64,000 nucleotides of DNA, from positions 1,612,001-1,676,000 of the forward strand of contig NC_070565.1 in assembly GCF_026914185.1 (NCBI RefSeq), given 5' to 3'. The notes beneath the pieces are model-generated. The model did no database searches and was not told the origin of the DNA. It saw nothing but the letters and a program-made list of their open reading frames with translations. Positions 30,596-42,450 of this stretch are shown piece after piece. This stretch comes from Puccinia triticina. Its lineage: Eukaryota; Basidiomycota; Pucciniomycetes; Pucciniales; Pucciniaceae. Position numbers and translations under genes: made by a program. Within the stretch, counting starts at the first letter, position 1. The number at the start of each line of letters is the position of its first letter.

Positions 30596-33500
30596 TCAAT
30601 TTGGTGAGAAAAGAACTAGAAAGCACCTTTCTCTGAGTCTGTTGAGGGATGTGTGATTGCTTGCTTTGGTTAGTGCGTCGGCTATCATAGCTTCTGACGG
30701 TATGAGTTTGACATTGATTTGATTCTTGTTCTTGAGTTCACGTAGCCATTTTGCCTTGATGTCCAAATGTTTTGTCTTCGAGTTTGAGCCGAAGTTTTTT
30801 ATTTTTTCAACTAGACCTTGATTATCTACTTTGAATTCAGAGGGATTGAGTTTTTCTTTCCACAGTTCTTCTATAAGATATGTGATCCATTGATTCTCTT
30901 GAGCTCCATCGGATAGGGCATTCATTTTGGCTTCTGTTGAGGAGAGAGTAATATTTTTTTGTTTTTTGCTGTTCCAAGAAACCGGACATGATTTCCAAAA
31001 ACAGATTGAACCGCTCCGAGAGAGTCTAGTTTCGAGATCATCAGCCCATGTTGCATCTATGTAATATTCTAGAGCTTGAGGATGCTTGTTTGAGTCGGGC
31101 AATAGTTTGAGACTGAGATCGGCAGTGCCCTTGAGGTATTTCCAACAGTGAATCACTTCTTTCCAGTGATGAATTCCGGGGGCATGATTAAAGCTTGAGA
31201 GAATAGATACAGCGGGTGCTAAGTCGGGTAGAGTTCGACAGGCCAGAAAGTTAAGTATACCGGTGAAGGATTGATAGTTCACTCCGAGATTTTCAAACTG
31301 TTTGCGCTCTTCCTCTGATGCGGGCTTAAGTTGAACACCCACAGAGAGAGGAGTCTTGACAGATCTGCATTCGGTTAAGTTCAGCATTTCCAGTCCTTTT
31401 TGAATTAGTTTTGGCTGTGACAGTTTGATTGATCCCACTTCCTGTTTCACTTCCATGCCGAGCAACGTGTCAGGGTCGTGAGCGGTGGAGTTGGGAAATC
31501 GGTTCATGAAGAGTGCTTCGAATTGTTTGACTTTTCCGACTACAATTAAATCATCCACGTGAAAGAAAATGAATGAGTCGCCATCATTGTGTATGAAGAG
31601 GCACGGGTCGGATGTCAATTGATGAAAATTAATTGATTCAAACCAGTCTGTTAGGGTTTTATACCAGTTAGCGGGAGCTTGTTTGAGACCGTAGAGGGAT
31701 TTTTTCAGTTTGAGAAAAGGAGCTTTCCGGTGAGAGCCTTCAGGAGTCTTGATGTATAGTTCTTCCTCTAAAGGTGCGTACAGAAAGGCGCTTTTCACGT
31801 CAAACTGTCTTAATGGAAGATTCTTTTTGATGGCAAACAATAAGAGAATCAGCAGTGTTGTAAACTTCCCAGTCGGAGCGAAAGTGTTTCCATAGTCGAT
31901 TTCAGGAATTTGAGAGAAACCTTGGATGCACAGTCGTGCTTTCTTTCTCTCGGCAGCGGAGAGAGTTTGAGGCTTGGCTTTGAAAATCCATAGCGTGTGG
32001 AGATAGGACTCGGGTGTTTTCCACATGTCGTCCCATACTTCGTGAGCTTCGATGTTATTCAGTTCTTCATCGGCAGCATTCTTCCATTTCTCGCATTCAG
32101 GTGAAGCCATGGCCTTTTTGAACAAGGACGGATCAATTGATAAGTGAGAATATTTCACTGGTTTGACTTTTGAAGTTCGTTCTCGAAGGTTTTGCATGTT
32201 TTCCATAGGTGGAACCAGACCGTCTTCAATGTCTTCTTTGCTTTCATCAGAGGAATCGGAGCTTGAGTCGGAGTTTTCTTCAGGTTTGGACTTGCTCTGA
32301 GGGTTCATGCTTTGAGGAGTGTCTTGTGTTTCATCTTCATTGTCTGTTACATCGTCCGTGAGATCAACGGGGGAGTTCTTCGGTACTTGTGTTTCTTCAA
32401 AGGAGTCTTCAGTCACTTGAATGTTTTCTTCAATTATCACAAAGTCCTCTTTGTTGATAGAACTGTTCGAGCTTTGAAGGTGATCTAGAAACCGTACGTT
32501 TTTGGTGTCAACAGTTTTTCCGGAGTCACTCAGAATCTTGTAGGATTGGATTTTGTCGTTGTATCCAAGCAAGGTACCTAGTTCTCCCTTCGGCATCAGT
32601 TTTGAGAATGATTTCTGAGGTAGAATGAGATAGGACACCCTATTTCCGATGGGATGAAAATACTCAATTGGGATTGTTCTGTTTTTGAAGATCTCAAACG
32701 GCGACTTCTTACTTCTGTGCAACGGTATTTGATTAAGAGTGAGCGTGCTGACTTTGAGAATGTCCGACCAATATCGTTGACTAAAGCCTGAGTCTTTGAG
32801 GATAGTTCAAAGTGATTCAAGGATAGTTTGGTTGTGTCTTTCAGCCAGACCGTTCTGTTGAGGTGTGTACGGGTCTGATGTTTGAGATCGAATGAGATGT
32901 TCCGAACAGAAATCAAGCAAACTTGTGTTAATGAATTCACTTCCTCGGTCTGAGTGAATCACAGTTGGATAATAGCCAAATCTTTTTGCCTCATGACCAA
33001 TCATCTTAATCAGGGTTTCAGCAACTTCACTTTTTGACTTGACTGGAATTGCCGAGCAGTATCGAGAGTGACTGTCTACCACAGTGATGATGTAGCGGTG
33101 TCCTTCTCTGGAGAGAGGATGAATCGGTCCAATCAAGTCTAGGTGAATTTCCTCAAAGGGCTTGGATGCAGGAGGATGCTTGGCTTTAAAGGAAGCCCGA
33201 GTAATCTTTGCTACTGAACAGGCCTCACAGGTTTTCTCAATTTTAATAGGAATACCAAGCTTTTGCCTTAGTCAATGATAGCTGACATGCCCAAGAGACT
33301 TGTGCAAGTTCTCTGAGCTGGTGAAGTGCGATTGATGTTCATTGTTCACAAAGGAAAGACTCGGAAGATTAGAGTAGTAATGCCCTTTCATTTTCAGTTC
33401 ATTGTGTTTGAAAACGTAAAAATGATTTTTTCCAAATTCAACAATATAATCATCAAGCGCTAAGCATCTAACAGACAGGAGATTAACTACAAGATCTGGA

Positions 33501-34576
33501 ACAAAAAGCACATTGTTTAGAATCAGGGAACCGTGTTCATTAACAAGTCTGATCGATCCCATTCCCTTGATCTTCAGAGATTCGCTTCCTGAGCTGGTGC
33601 GGACTAGTCCTTTTTCTGTCAGATCAAGAGCAAAGAAAAGTTTGAGATTTGAGACCATGTGAGCAGATGATCCGGAATCCAGAATGAAGTGGGAAGAGGA
33701 ATGAGAAATTGAAGTGTGAAAGCTGCTGAACGTAGATTCAGCACGTCCGGTGCCAGGCGACGAGTTGCTGTTTGCTGGTCTGAGGTGCGGATACAACATC
33801 CAACACTTCGATTCAGGATGATTTGCAAGAGTATTGTGTGCTGTTTTCTTGCACTTCTTTGAGGCATCAGTGAAAAGCGCTGTCACTTCAATCTTTGAGC
33901 TTCCAGTGCAATTTGCGGTGGCAGATTGATCGTTGAGGAATAGTCGAAGATGATCTAACACTACATCACTCGTGAGTTCTTTCTCCGAATGGGTGATCTG
34001 TTGACTGATGTTGGTGAGGGACAAGGGAAGCTTCTTCAGGAGAATATAAGCGACCAGGTCCTTTGGAAGATTGATCCCGATTTCAAAGAGTCGAGAGTTG
34101 ACTGTTCTGACTGCAGTGATGAACGTTTGAACATCGCTAGGACTGAAGGTGAGATCCAACAGCTCGCTGAAAACTCGCGCACGATTAGCTGGTTGAGTAG
34201 ATGCGAAGTAATTAATTATAGACTTCCATATTTCTCTGGCCTTTTTCTTGTTTTCGTGATTGATCACGTTCGGATGAATGGCGGAGTCGAGCTTGGAAGT
34301 GATGATTGTTCTTAATTGAATGTCTTCGTTAGCGGAAAGGGCACCATCCTCGGATGTGAGAGGAATTCGAAGTCCTTGAAGATCGAGCATATTTTCAACT
34401 CGATTCTTCCACATGGTGAAGTTGTCACTTGTGAGGAGAGGGATCGCTTCGATGGCTGTTTTGAGGATGGTGCCGTTGATTCTTTCCATGCTGGATTCTG
34501 TGTTCTTGTTTTGAGAGATTGGGTTCTGGTTGGAAGTTTCAGGTTCGGTGATTTTGATATCCGGGACAGTGGACAT
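30596..34576 (-). pseudogene. pol: Element D gag-pol polyprotein (Copia order) with two in-frame TGA
   Basis: ATG at 34576. In order: gag; protease (FILDSGSSAHMVS); integrase zinc region (HKSLGHVSYH..CEACSVAK); DDE core (HLDLIGPI, IHSDRGSEF, NGLAERHN); RT (FHVDDLIVVG); RNase H (YIDATWADD, LSSTEAKMNALS). The integrase-before-RT order identifies Ty1/Copia. The TGA at 33272 follows SYH and the one at 32807 follows ILESL; CGA at each place would restore Arg and the frame is otherwise unbroken. The catalytic residues seen are intact. Confidence 0.92.
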
Positions 34577-34602
34577 TGAGGTGTTGGTGATCGTTCGCTG
34601 TT

Positions 34603-34618
34603 GTTCGACTGTTAATCG
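34603..34618 (-). promoter_or_regulatory. Primer-binding site of element D, complementary to a tRNA-Asn anticodon arm
   Basis: Directly beside the LTR, the plus strand reads GTTCGACTGTTAATCG, which is a tRNA-Asn anticodon arm (anticodon GTT) ending at about nucleotide 41. The primer would therefore be a 5' tRNA half, as established for Drosophila copia with initiator tRNA-Met. Confidence 0.7.
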
Positions 34619-35518
34619 TGAGAGAAAACAGGATTGATTATGCTAACTAGAACCAGAACTTTTTAAAGATAAAAAAATAGTAAGTTAGAAAGGATAAGAA
34701 AATCAACAAGATAGTAGACAAGAAAGAGCATACCGCGATGAGAAGAGGTTTTAGGTGGAACAAGAACAGAAAGACTGAAGAACAATAGGTCAAACAATGA
34801 CAAGTAGTAAACACTATAAAAGGGAAAAAAGAAGGTCAATAAGTTTCTTGAGGATGAGATTTCTGTCTTGAGATTGATTGTTTTCTCACCAAATTGGAAA
34901 GAACCAATTGATGAATTCGAGGGAAAGCGTCGGAGCAGCAAGGATGATTTGCGTTGAAGTTGCAGCTGATCCAAGAAGAAACCGATGTTGGTTTGAGTTG
35001 ATGAGGAGCGAAGTGAGTGAGAGGAGATAGAGAAGAAGAGAGGGAAAGAAGCAAAGTCGGAGGGATATTCGGAGGAGAGGAATGTTGGCTGGATTTGAGC
35101 GAGAGCCAGGCGGCTTGAGGCGGAGAGAGATAGTAGAGCGATGGAGTGATGACTGTGTTCGAGTGAGCCGCTGACAAGGGAGCTTGAGATCGAGAAGAGG
35201 CTGTCTTTTATAGCTGTGAGGTTGAGGGTTGAGTTGTGGTTGAGCTTCTTTGTGCGCATGAGCGACGGCTGACTTGTGGTTGTTGAGAGTAGTTTCAGGG
35301 AGACGTTTCAGGAACCATAGGCGGAATGACTCGGAGCAGATTACGGAGTTGTTTCGGAGTTGTGAGACGGAAGAGACGAGAGAAGGAAGGGTAAGAGAGA
35401 TTGAGTATGAGATGGGAAAGGGAGCAACTGGGAGCGGACGAGCATTGTGCGCGACAGAGCGGAAAATCATGCGCAACGGGGCGGGAATCCCAGCTGCCAA
35501 GTTGGGCAAATTCCAACA
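34619..35518 (-). repeat. 5' LTR of element D
   Basis: Partner of 29690-30589 with roughly 16 differences over 900 bp. Confidence 0.92.
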
Positions 35519-35523
35519 AGGAC

Positions 35524-36341
35524 TGATGAATTGATTTCTTGCAGTCTAGTGGTTTTAAGTAGACTACATACAATATGGTTAACTTTTGGGCGCGGATCTA
35601 ATCATAATGAATGAGAAGAAAAAAGAGCACATGCATGACAGACAAACAAGAAAAGGTGACATGTTTGTGACAGGGAGGAGAGAGAAGATCAAGAAGAGGG
35701 AGAGAGAGAACAAGTGAAATTTCAACAGGCCTCAATAAAAAATCCAATTATCTACTCCTGCGGGGTCAAAATAGCCTGTAAGTTGATCCTTTGGAGTGTA
35801 CCTGGGTGATGGCTTCCCCCAAGTTAGTGCCATATGTGCCACCCAAAAACAAAAAGCTTTTTCTTTCTTTGCAGCTATGGTACATATGCACACACCAGTT
35901 TGGTCAGGCTGAAAGCAGTACCAAAACTACAGCTTGGCCAAAGAAGATATTCCTTCACAGGCCTTAAAAGATATATTTTTGTGGCCCAGAAGAAATTGGA
36001 ATCAAAGCAGAAGCAACTACTTCCAAGTTTTCAAGCTCTTCAATGGTGCACCGTTTGCAGATAAGTGTTTTTCCCTGTGGGTCAGGATACCAAGAGAAAC
36101 AGCTTATGCAGACTGGCAGTTCCTGCTGGAAACTTCATTGGTCTTTAAGCTCTGAGACATGCCTTCAATTACTTCCCAAACTTGACCAGGTCCCTCAAGA
36201 CTTTGGGGCTGATCTTGTTAAGAGTGCTCCTGATCCCAAAGTGTCCCCGCAAGAAATAACTAGGTCAAATTTTAAGCATTTCACAGGGGGAAGTTGACGT
36301 AGGCTTGTGGTGTTAATCCAAAAAATTTCAAAGGGTTTAAT
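35524..36341. other. Intergenic, no supported gene
   Basis: Short plus frames at 35834-36155 show no known motif, have no splice-supported extension, and are not called. Confidence 0.35.
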
Positions 36342-36344
36342 CAA

Positions 36345-36560
36345 CACTGCCAGCATAATTGGCTGGGTTGAGGTTATCCCAGTTAAACTGGGATGAAATC
36401 AATCAATTTAAACTTGGTTGATCTCAACTGATGAAATATAAATCCAAGGTACCCCCCTTGGATTTATATTTCATTGGTCAAGATCAACCCATTTTAAATT
36501 GGTTGAGTGCATCCCAGTTAAACTGGGATGACTTCATCCCAGCCAAATATGCTGGCAGTG
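36345..36560. repeat. CACTG-ended fold-back MITE (216 bp)
   Basis: Terminal inverted repeats are CACTGCCAGCATA and TATGCTGGCAGTG, flanked by the 3-bp direct repeat CAA (36342-36344, 36561-36563). The interior is almost fully self-complementary, with paired CCCAGTTAAACTGGG blocks and AAATATAAATCCAAGG/CCTTGGATTTATATTT. A 3-bp duplication and CACTG ends suggest a CACTA-type (CMC) family. Confidence 0.75.
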
Positions 36561-36563
36561 CAA

Positions 36564-37239
36564 CCAAGCTTCTGTCTGTGGAAATTGCACAGTGACTTTG
36601 CCTAAAGTAAAAGGCAACTATGTTATTACAAGTGGGTTTACCATGGCAGCTTGGTTAACTTGGAGGACCCTGCATGTTGACCCAGTTTTTATTTCTGTGT
36701 GTTAATTTATGGTTTTGTGGACTCTTCTCCACAGATTCATGCAGTGGATTGCTTGCCACACCTCTGTGACACTGAGGACCTAAAAATTGTGAAAAAATCC
36801 AAGAAGCCTGCCTCTAAATTCACTAAGTTTCTCTGATTCTTGAGGGGAGAAGCCACTGTGACCTGTCACATGTACAGCCTCAGGGATGCCCCAAAGGAAG
36901 GTCCTAACCCCTACCCTTTATATCCAATTTTGGCATGACATCATTTTGTTTTTTGGTTATTTTTTTCTTCTTTTAATTCTAGCCCCTGTAGCTTAGGGCC
37001 TTTACCATAGCAACTCAAAAAGCAGTTTTTCGGCCAGAAATCTTTTTTTCTTACAGAAAACAGTTTCCCCTCAAAAACGTGTACCACAGCACCCGTTTTT
37101 GGGGGGATCCAGTAATCAATTTCCTTCAGAAATTGCCAATTTCCAGAAACAGGTCTGACCTTGTTTTCTCAAGCAATTTCCACACTTGCTGCGCCCGCCC
37201 GTCCCACTTCTTGGACAATATAACACTCTCATCCCGGAT
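36564..37239. other. Intergenic, no supported gene
   Basis: Nothing recognised beyond low-complexity T-rich stretches near 36955-37060. Confidence 0.35.
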
Positions 37240-37790
37240 AGTCCTGCCACCAATACAAAGTATTGGTTTGAGAGGAGCTCTGTCCTCCACCCTCCCGGAC
37301 CATCTATCATATAGGTCCAAGAGGAATCCTCCCCTCTTTCCACCTGATATAACTTGATTGGTCCGAGAGGAAGTAGTGGACTCTGGAGTGTTCCCCTTGG
37401 ACCAATAAAATGTATAGGTATTGTTCTGAGAGGATCTGTCTCCTCTTCTCCTTTGGACGGAACATCCTACTTCCTTCATATCACTCAAAACCACCCCTTC
37501 TTCCTCTCCACCAATTTAACTAGATCGGCTCAAGAGGAAGAAGGGGTGTTTTCCCCTTGAACCAATACAATGTGTCTGGGGGGGGTTGTCTCCCTTTACC
37601 CTTGGAAAGAGGGGTCCGTTTTCCCCTCGGACGGAGCGGTCCGTTTATTGGTCAGGACAGACTTGTCTGCCTCTTCCTCTCTGACCAACACAGCTTGATT
37701 GGTCTGAGAGGAAGGAGAGGTTTGGCCCTCCTGCCTTCCTTTGTGGACCGATACGTGTTTATCGGCCTGATGTTGAGGAACCCCGTCGGC
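37240..37790. repeat. Degenerate tandem array of about 50-bp units with hairpins
   Basis: A module consisting of an ACCAATA..TATTGGT-like inverted pair followed by YYGAGAGGAAG recurs about nine times. Approximate positions are 37250, 37304, 37350, 37402, 37505, 37560, 37630, 37682 and 37744. Copies are strongly diverged but keep the pairing. Between them lie C/T-rich CTCCTCTTCC blocks. It is best read as an old minisatellite; a string of structured sites is another possibility. Confidence 0.5.
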
Positions 37791-38218
37791 CTCAGACTGC
37801 ATAATATATGTGTTATGTATGTATGTTACATAGTCTGAGCGGGAAAGATTCTTGCAGCAAGGAACTCGGTGAAGGAACTTGTGGTTATGGTACATGTTTA
37901 TGCAGAGCTGTTTTTATTGCTTGATAAATGGTACAGGCCCTTACAGATATCCAATAGTTGGTGGTGAACAGATGCACTAGCATATCATGAATCTTGTGCT
38001 GCTCTTGAATTTTAAGTAAAACAATAGAGTAAAGTTTAAAGTATGTTTGAACTCATCAGGACAGAATTAAGAAAAATTGCTTGTAATCCCCCACGTGCAT
38101 TCTGTAATGACCAATTCAAGGTTCAATCTTCAAGGGGAGATAAAAATTGCAGCACAATGTGGGCAGCAACGCAGATTATCTACAGAGATACACGGCAGTT
38201 GCACATATTAAAGTTTTG
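37791..38218. other. Intergenic, no supported gene
   Basis: A short TATGTATGTA run lies near 37808-37828. No gene or RNA recognised. Confidence 0.35.
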
Positions 38219-39600
38219 TTTGGCAATTTGACGTGAGGAGCCAAGTATTGGTCGGCTCAACTGGTCAGCTACCAGCCCCCGCGTCAGCCGTCAAATTGAC
38301 AGCCAAATAGCCAGCCCACCTGCCGGCACTTGACTTCAGACAACTTAATTTTAACTTCTGTTAACTTGCCTGGGTTGATTCGCCAATAGCCCTAACCCAA
38401 GAGGGTAGATTATAAAATTCTACCAAGGCCGCTCATTGGAGGGACACGTCACCCTTGGCTCCCACTCTTTTTTTCAAAGTCCGCTCATTGGAGAACAGCG
38501 TAGGACACATATTCATTCTCCACACCTCCAGCCTCATCCCTTTGCAAAAACAAGAACTCATCACTGGCTGGAATATCACACATCCACCTCTCACAACTGC
38601 CAATGATTATCTGGTCACCTCTATCCTTTCAGCCGGAACGTTTACAGGTGCACTGTTAGCGTACCCCTTTGGAGACCACCGTACGTATCCAGACTCCCTC
38701 AGTACATGTTACATCCAAGCTCACTCTGCCACCCATCCCCAGTGACAGTCGGCCGCAGATGGGGTGTCATCGTCGCCTGCGCCGTCTTCTGTGTCGGTGT
38801 GGCCCTGCAAACCGCTTCCATCTCTGTCCCCGTCTTCGCCGTTGGCCGTGTGTTTGCCGGTCTCGGCGTTGGAATGGCGTCTTGTCTGGTCCCCAGGTAC
38901 CAGTCTGAATGTGCCCCGTTTGTCCTTTCTTCTTTGCCTTCTCATCCATGCCCTGACTGACTCGCTTGCAATCCCCTCCTGCCATAGGAAATGGATCCGT
39001 GGCGCTGTTGTGGCCTGCTATCAATGGGCCATCACCATTGGTCTCTTGGTCGCTGCCGTCGTCGTCAACGCTACCCAGAACTTTTCAGATGCCAGCTCGT
39101 ACCGCATCCCCATCAATCCAAATCATCGCCTGGACGGCTGGGCGGGCTTTGGTAGACTGCCGGAGTCTCTTGGTCGGAAGCCGTTTTTTGCCGGCAATTG
39201 TCTCCCTCATATCGGGACCAATAACAACTGCCTCTCTTCCTTCTGTTTGATTAAAACTTGTACACAAAAACCATAAAGAAAAAGAAAAAAAAATGCAAGT
39301 GCCTTGTGAGTTGACCTGAGGGTGTCCCAAAAAACAAACCGAGGGTTTGCGGGGGAAGTGGCAGGCTGATCAGCAGTTGTTTGCTGTCAGACGGTGGAAA
39401 AATGTGCCTGGGCTGGGGGTTGACGTCAAGTTGCTGCTTGGGTCGGCGGGCCAGAAGTTTTGCCAGCTGTTTTCCCGACTTCTCTCTGGTGGGCGGGCTG
39501 ACAATTCGGCCGTCAATTTGACGGCTGACGCGGGGGCTGTTTTTTGCCGGTCAACAATGGCTGAGGGGGGACCGTCAATTTGACGGCCGAACTTGCGGCT
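38219..39600. mobile_element. Inverted-repeat element carrying a captured sugar-transporter fragment
   Basis: Inverted repeats at 38273-38304 and 39508-39539 match at 31 of 32 positions (core CAGCCCCCGCGTCAGCCGTC). Outside each lies a further GTCAAATTGAC/CAATTTGACG motif. Weaker inverted similarity (CAGCCCRCC) extends inward. Between them sits a partial MFS sugar-transporter gene with its introns. No transposase is present and target duplications are not clear, so exact ends are uncertain. The layout is that of a Pack-MULE-like, gene-capturing, non-autonomous DNA transposon. Confidence 0.55.
38530..39190 (+). pseudogene. Truncated MFS hexose/sugar transporter fragment
   Basis: Exon pieces 38530-38680, 38743-38917 and 38988 to about 39115 join across GT..AG introns of 62 and 70 nt. 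They give recognisable transporter motifs: DYLVTSILSAGTFTGALLAY, GRRWGVIVACAVFCVGVALQ, GRVFAGLGVGMASCLVPRYQ, and KWIRGAVVACYQWAITIGLL. These correspond to transmembrane helices 2-5 of PF00083-type sugar porters. The N-terminal helix and everything after helix 5 are missing, and the sequence breaks down after RIPI. Retained introns mean capture was at the DNA level. Confidence 0.75.
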
Positions 39601-40093
39601 CTTTTGACCGCGCTATGCAACCGCCGTGTAGGTAAGATGTAGGCTGTGAATTTCTACCCCACCAGCCAGTAGTTCAGGCATGAGGCCAGCTTTAAAATAT
39701 ATGAAAAATTAGCAAGAATGAGCTCAAAATAAAATGTGAAGACAAGACCTAGAAATAAAAGCACTATGTGCAGAAGAGAAGACCCAAATACTAGGAAATA
39801 CGTGCAAATATAATCTGAATCAAGAAAGTGGTGAGAAAAAAAACCCGTCCAAAATTTCCGAGAGCCTTGCAACCTTGGATTTTTTGAAGAACAGGATGCA
39901 AGCTGTCTCGTGGTTGTGTGGATTTTGAGGTCAAGGATCATGGCTGGATATGAGGTGGATGACAGTCATGCTTGGAGGCTCATTCCACATGCAATGTCCT
40001 CAAAATACTGTTGTAAGAGGTGTGTCAAAAACATGTCAAGTTATTAAGTGTTGATTTAAGCTGAGATGGTCCAGGAAAGTCCAACTAGAAAGC
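39601..40093. other. Intergenic, no supported gene
   Basis: No feature recognised. It forms the 3' flank of the RING gene that follows. Confidence 0.35.
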
Positions 40094-40752
40094 TTACAGC
40101 TGCGCCATCGCAAAACAAAACCCGGCGACTGAGAACACGCCAACAACGATAAAAACACGCCTGTTTTCTCTGATTCTAGCGAGATCTGCTTGCATTACCA
40201 CTCCAGTATTGGCTTCTGCTTGGCGCGCCAATGCCAGCCGCGCTTCTTCTGCTCGCGCTTCTTCTTCTTGTTGCGCCAATGCCTCCTGCGCTGCAAGGTC
40301 AATCGTTCGGCAAGTGGGACAAGTAGCGTCTTTTTTGAACCATGTATTAGCACATTGAGCGCAAAACCAATGGCCACATGCTGGAAGGTATCTAAGTTTC
40401 TTTATTTTTTTGGGGAATGCTACCCAGCAAACTGGGCAGTCGCCTTCCGGGAGATCCTTATTGCGTAGGCCTTGAAAACTAGCGCTTGAGGGGTTAGCCG
40501 TAGGTGTGTGATCAGTGGAAGTTTCTGCAGCTGGCCTGCTCGAATGTAACCCGGACTGCTCACCTCCCCAGATCAAATGATATTTCAGCTCGCAGGAAGC
40601 TGGTGGATCAAGCCTGGTTCTTGTCAAGGATATGCACTCACGTTGTAGTCGGATTCTTCATGAATATTCACGATGAATTGATTGGATTCACTAGAGAGCT
40701 CTAAAGTGTGTCCATAGGCTGGATTCTGTGCGAATCCTCCTGGATGTTCCAT
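40094..40752 (-). CDS. RING-finger protein with C-terminal membrane anchor (two coding exons, about 201 aa)
   Basis: Exon 1 is 40752-40642 (ATG, MEHPGGFAQNPAYGHT...), ending at a GTGAGT donor. Exon 2 is 40588-40094 if a GAG acceptor is used, which keeps the frame; the nearby CAG acceptor would not. The RING domain reads CPVC, then CGHWFCAQC, then CPTC. It is followed by an Ala/Glu/Gln-rich helix and one hydrophobic segment at the C terminus (FIVVGVFSVAGFCFAM). An E3 ubiquitin-ligase-like, tail-anchored protein is inferred. A conserved upstream leader reaches 41240, with a TATTGCAG/GTATGC splice-like site near 41185. It is related to the genes at 5511 and 61271. Confidence 0.6.
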
Positions 40753-40759
40753 CTGCAAG

Positions 40760-41240
40760 CTTTGTCCAACGAGCTGATTGGGATTCAATTATGAGTGGTA
40801 AGATTTTTCAGGATCATAATCCTGCGCCATGATGGAATGAGGAGCGCTCAACTAGTAGCCATAATAGCCACGTATCCATCACGAGAATTCGAAATATTTT
40901 TTATTCTTGAGGACGTGAGAAGTTCTACGAGGTTTCGACAGAGGTTGGGCCAAGGTCAACAGCAGTGTTCATTGGAAGACATTGTGATTTTAGGATTGAT
41001 GATTTGGCTTAGGTTGTCGCACCCGACGAGAATTATTTAAGCGCACGCGCTTTGTTTTGTCGCAGCACACACCACACGCACTTATTTGATTCGATTTAGA
41101 GAAAGCACACCAGGAAGAGAAAGTATGAAAGTCAGAATGGATCGCTCACGAAACGTAAAAAGAAAGATGGTTGGGCATACCTGCAATAAGCAGAGAGGTT
41201 GAGTCGAATAGAGACCGGTCGAGAGGAAGGAGGCGAGAGA
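40760..41240 (-). promoter_or_regulatory. 5' leader and promoter region of the 40-kb RING gene
   Basis: The sequence is collinear with 6140-6590 upstream of the 5.5-kb RING gene. Shared blocks include CGCAGCACACAC and the CATACCTGCAA.TAAGCAG block that marks a leader exon and its donor. Conservation beyond coding sequence shows the genes were duplicated together with their leaders. Confidence 0.45.
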
Positions 41241-42450
41241 TGCTGAGATCAATAAACTCGAAGCGATAGTGTGCCTGTTGTCGATTCAGTCGTTGATCGT
41301 TGGATGGTGAAAACCCGTACTTCCTGGACCTCTTCGAGAGTTTAATGGCAGCCTAGCCGGCCTATACAGACTTCCATGCGTCCTTTGTCTTCCAGAAGAG
41401 CGACAAGACATGATTCACGCGGCCTTTTTCGCGGAGAGTGCTCTCCAGGATGAGCTCCTTCGAGAGTTTGATGGCAGCCTAGCCGGCATACAGACTTCCA
41501 TGCGTCCTTGGTCTTCCAAAAGAGCGACAAGACATGTTTCACGCGGCCTTGTTCGCGGAGAGTGCTCTCCAGGATGAGCCCTGCGACTGGCCTCGAGAAG
41601 CACGCGGGCCTTCCGTAAGATTCCATGGCTTCGCAGACTCTTCTTCGAGGCTGTATGGTAGTGGATGCGTAGGAGCCAAGAGGACTATTCGGCCATGGAC
41701 CGGGCCCCAAACGCTCCTCCGCGGGGCGTCGCGGGCCGTCCGATGGTACAAGTTCAAGCGTACATGGGCCCCAAAATCCGTGCTGGAGCGCGTCCATGGG
41801 GGCCAGTTCTAGCGGCGCCATAGACTACGCTGGGCGGCCGACTTCATCGGCGTCGGCAGAAAGCCGCACACCGCTGCGATACTTCTGCGCTGCAGGTTGT
41901 CGGCGGTGTCCCGCTGGGCTACGCTACCCTGAGGCTAATGTTATTAGCGCAGTCGGCCCGTCTGCTCCCCACTCACGCGTCCGACGGACGAGTGTTTTTC
42001 TTCGGCCTCCTCAGGGACTTCGACCCTGAGCCAACCATGATCCAGACATACACCCCAGCCTTCTCAGATCCCGGGGGGGGGGGATGATTTGCGACGCCTT
42101 CAAGGCCTCTTTCCCTCCATGTAGCCATGAGATTTACGGACACTCGAGGCCGGACACACATGTTCGAGACCGGTCTTGCGCACTGCTAGAGCGGCGGTAG
42201 CTCATTGCCGCAGCGGTGGCTCATTGCCGCAGCGGCCCACAGCGCCCGGCGCCGACCCGTGTCCAGGCGGACATGGGGGCATTGACATACGTGTGGATAG
42301 TGACTTTTCTGGGGGTTGGGCTGAGGGTAAACGAAATGGTACAACATACAACAACAGGGGATTGAGTGTACATGCATAAATACAGGGCCTTGAGATAACA
42401 ATACGTGTGTCTGGACCAAGCTCGTCCAGATCAAGCGAAGCGTCCGATAA
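41241..42450. other. GC-rich intergenic region with a 126-bp tandem duplication
   Basis: A 126-bp unit beginning TTCGAGAGTTT at 41333 is repeated from 41459 to about 41582 with few differences. The remainder is GC-rich without a supported gene. A G-run of about 10 lies near 42073. Short duplicated words (GCTCATTGCCGCAGCGG) occur at 42198-42235. Confidence 0.5.

Larger units (their letters stand above)
29690..35518 (-). mobile_element. Ty1/Copia element D, full length, two nonsense codons
   Basis: The element is flanked by 900-bp LTRs (29690-30589, 34619-35518; about 98% identical by eye) with target duplication AGGAC (29685-29689, 35519-35523). It is transcribed on the minus strand. The PBS abuts the 5' LTR at 34603-34618; a purine tract (TTGAGGGGGG) abuts the 3' LTR at 30590. 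A single polyprotein frame runs from 34576 to 30596, with TGA at 33272-33274 and at 32807-32809. Confidence 0.95.

Noticed and set aside
35834..36155. Overlapping short plus frames
   Set aside because: They show no motif, no splice-supported extension and no repeated copy in the window; probably chance.
37240..37790. CRISPR-like regular array
   Set aside because: The window is clearly eukaryotic, the repeats are strongly diverged, there are no unique spacers of constant length and no cas genes.
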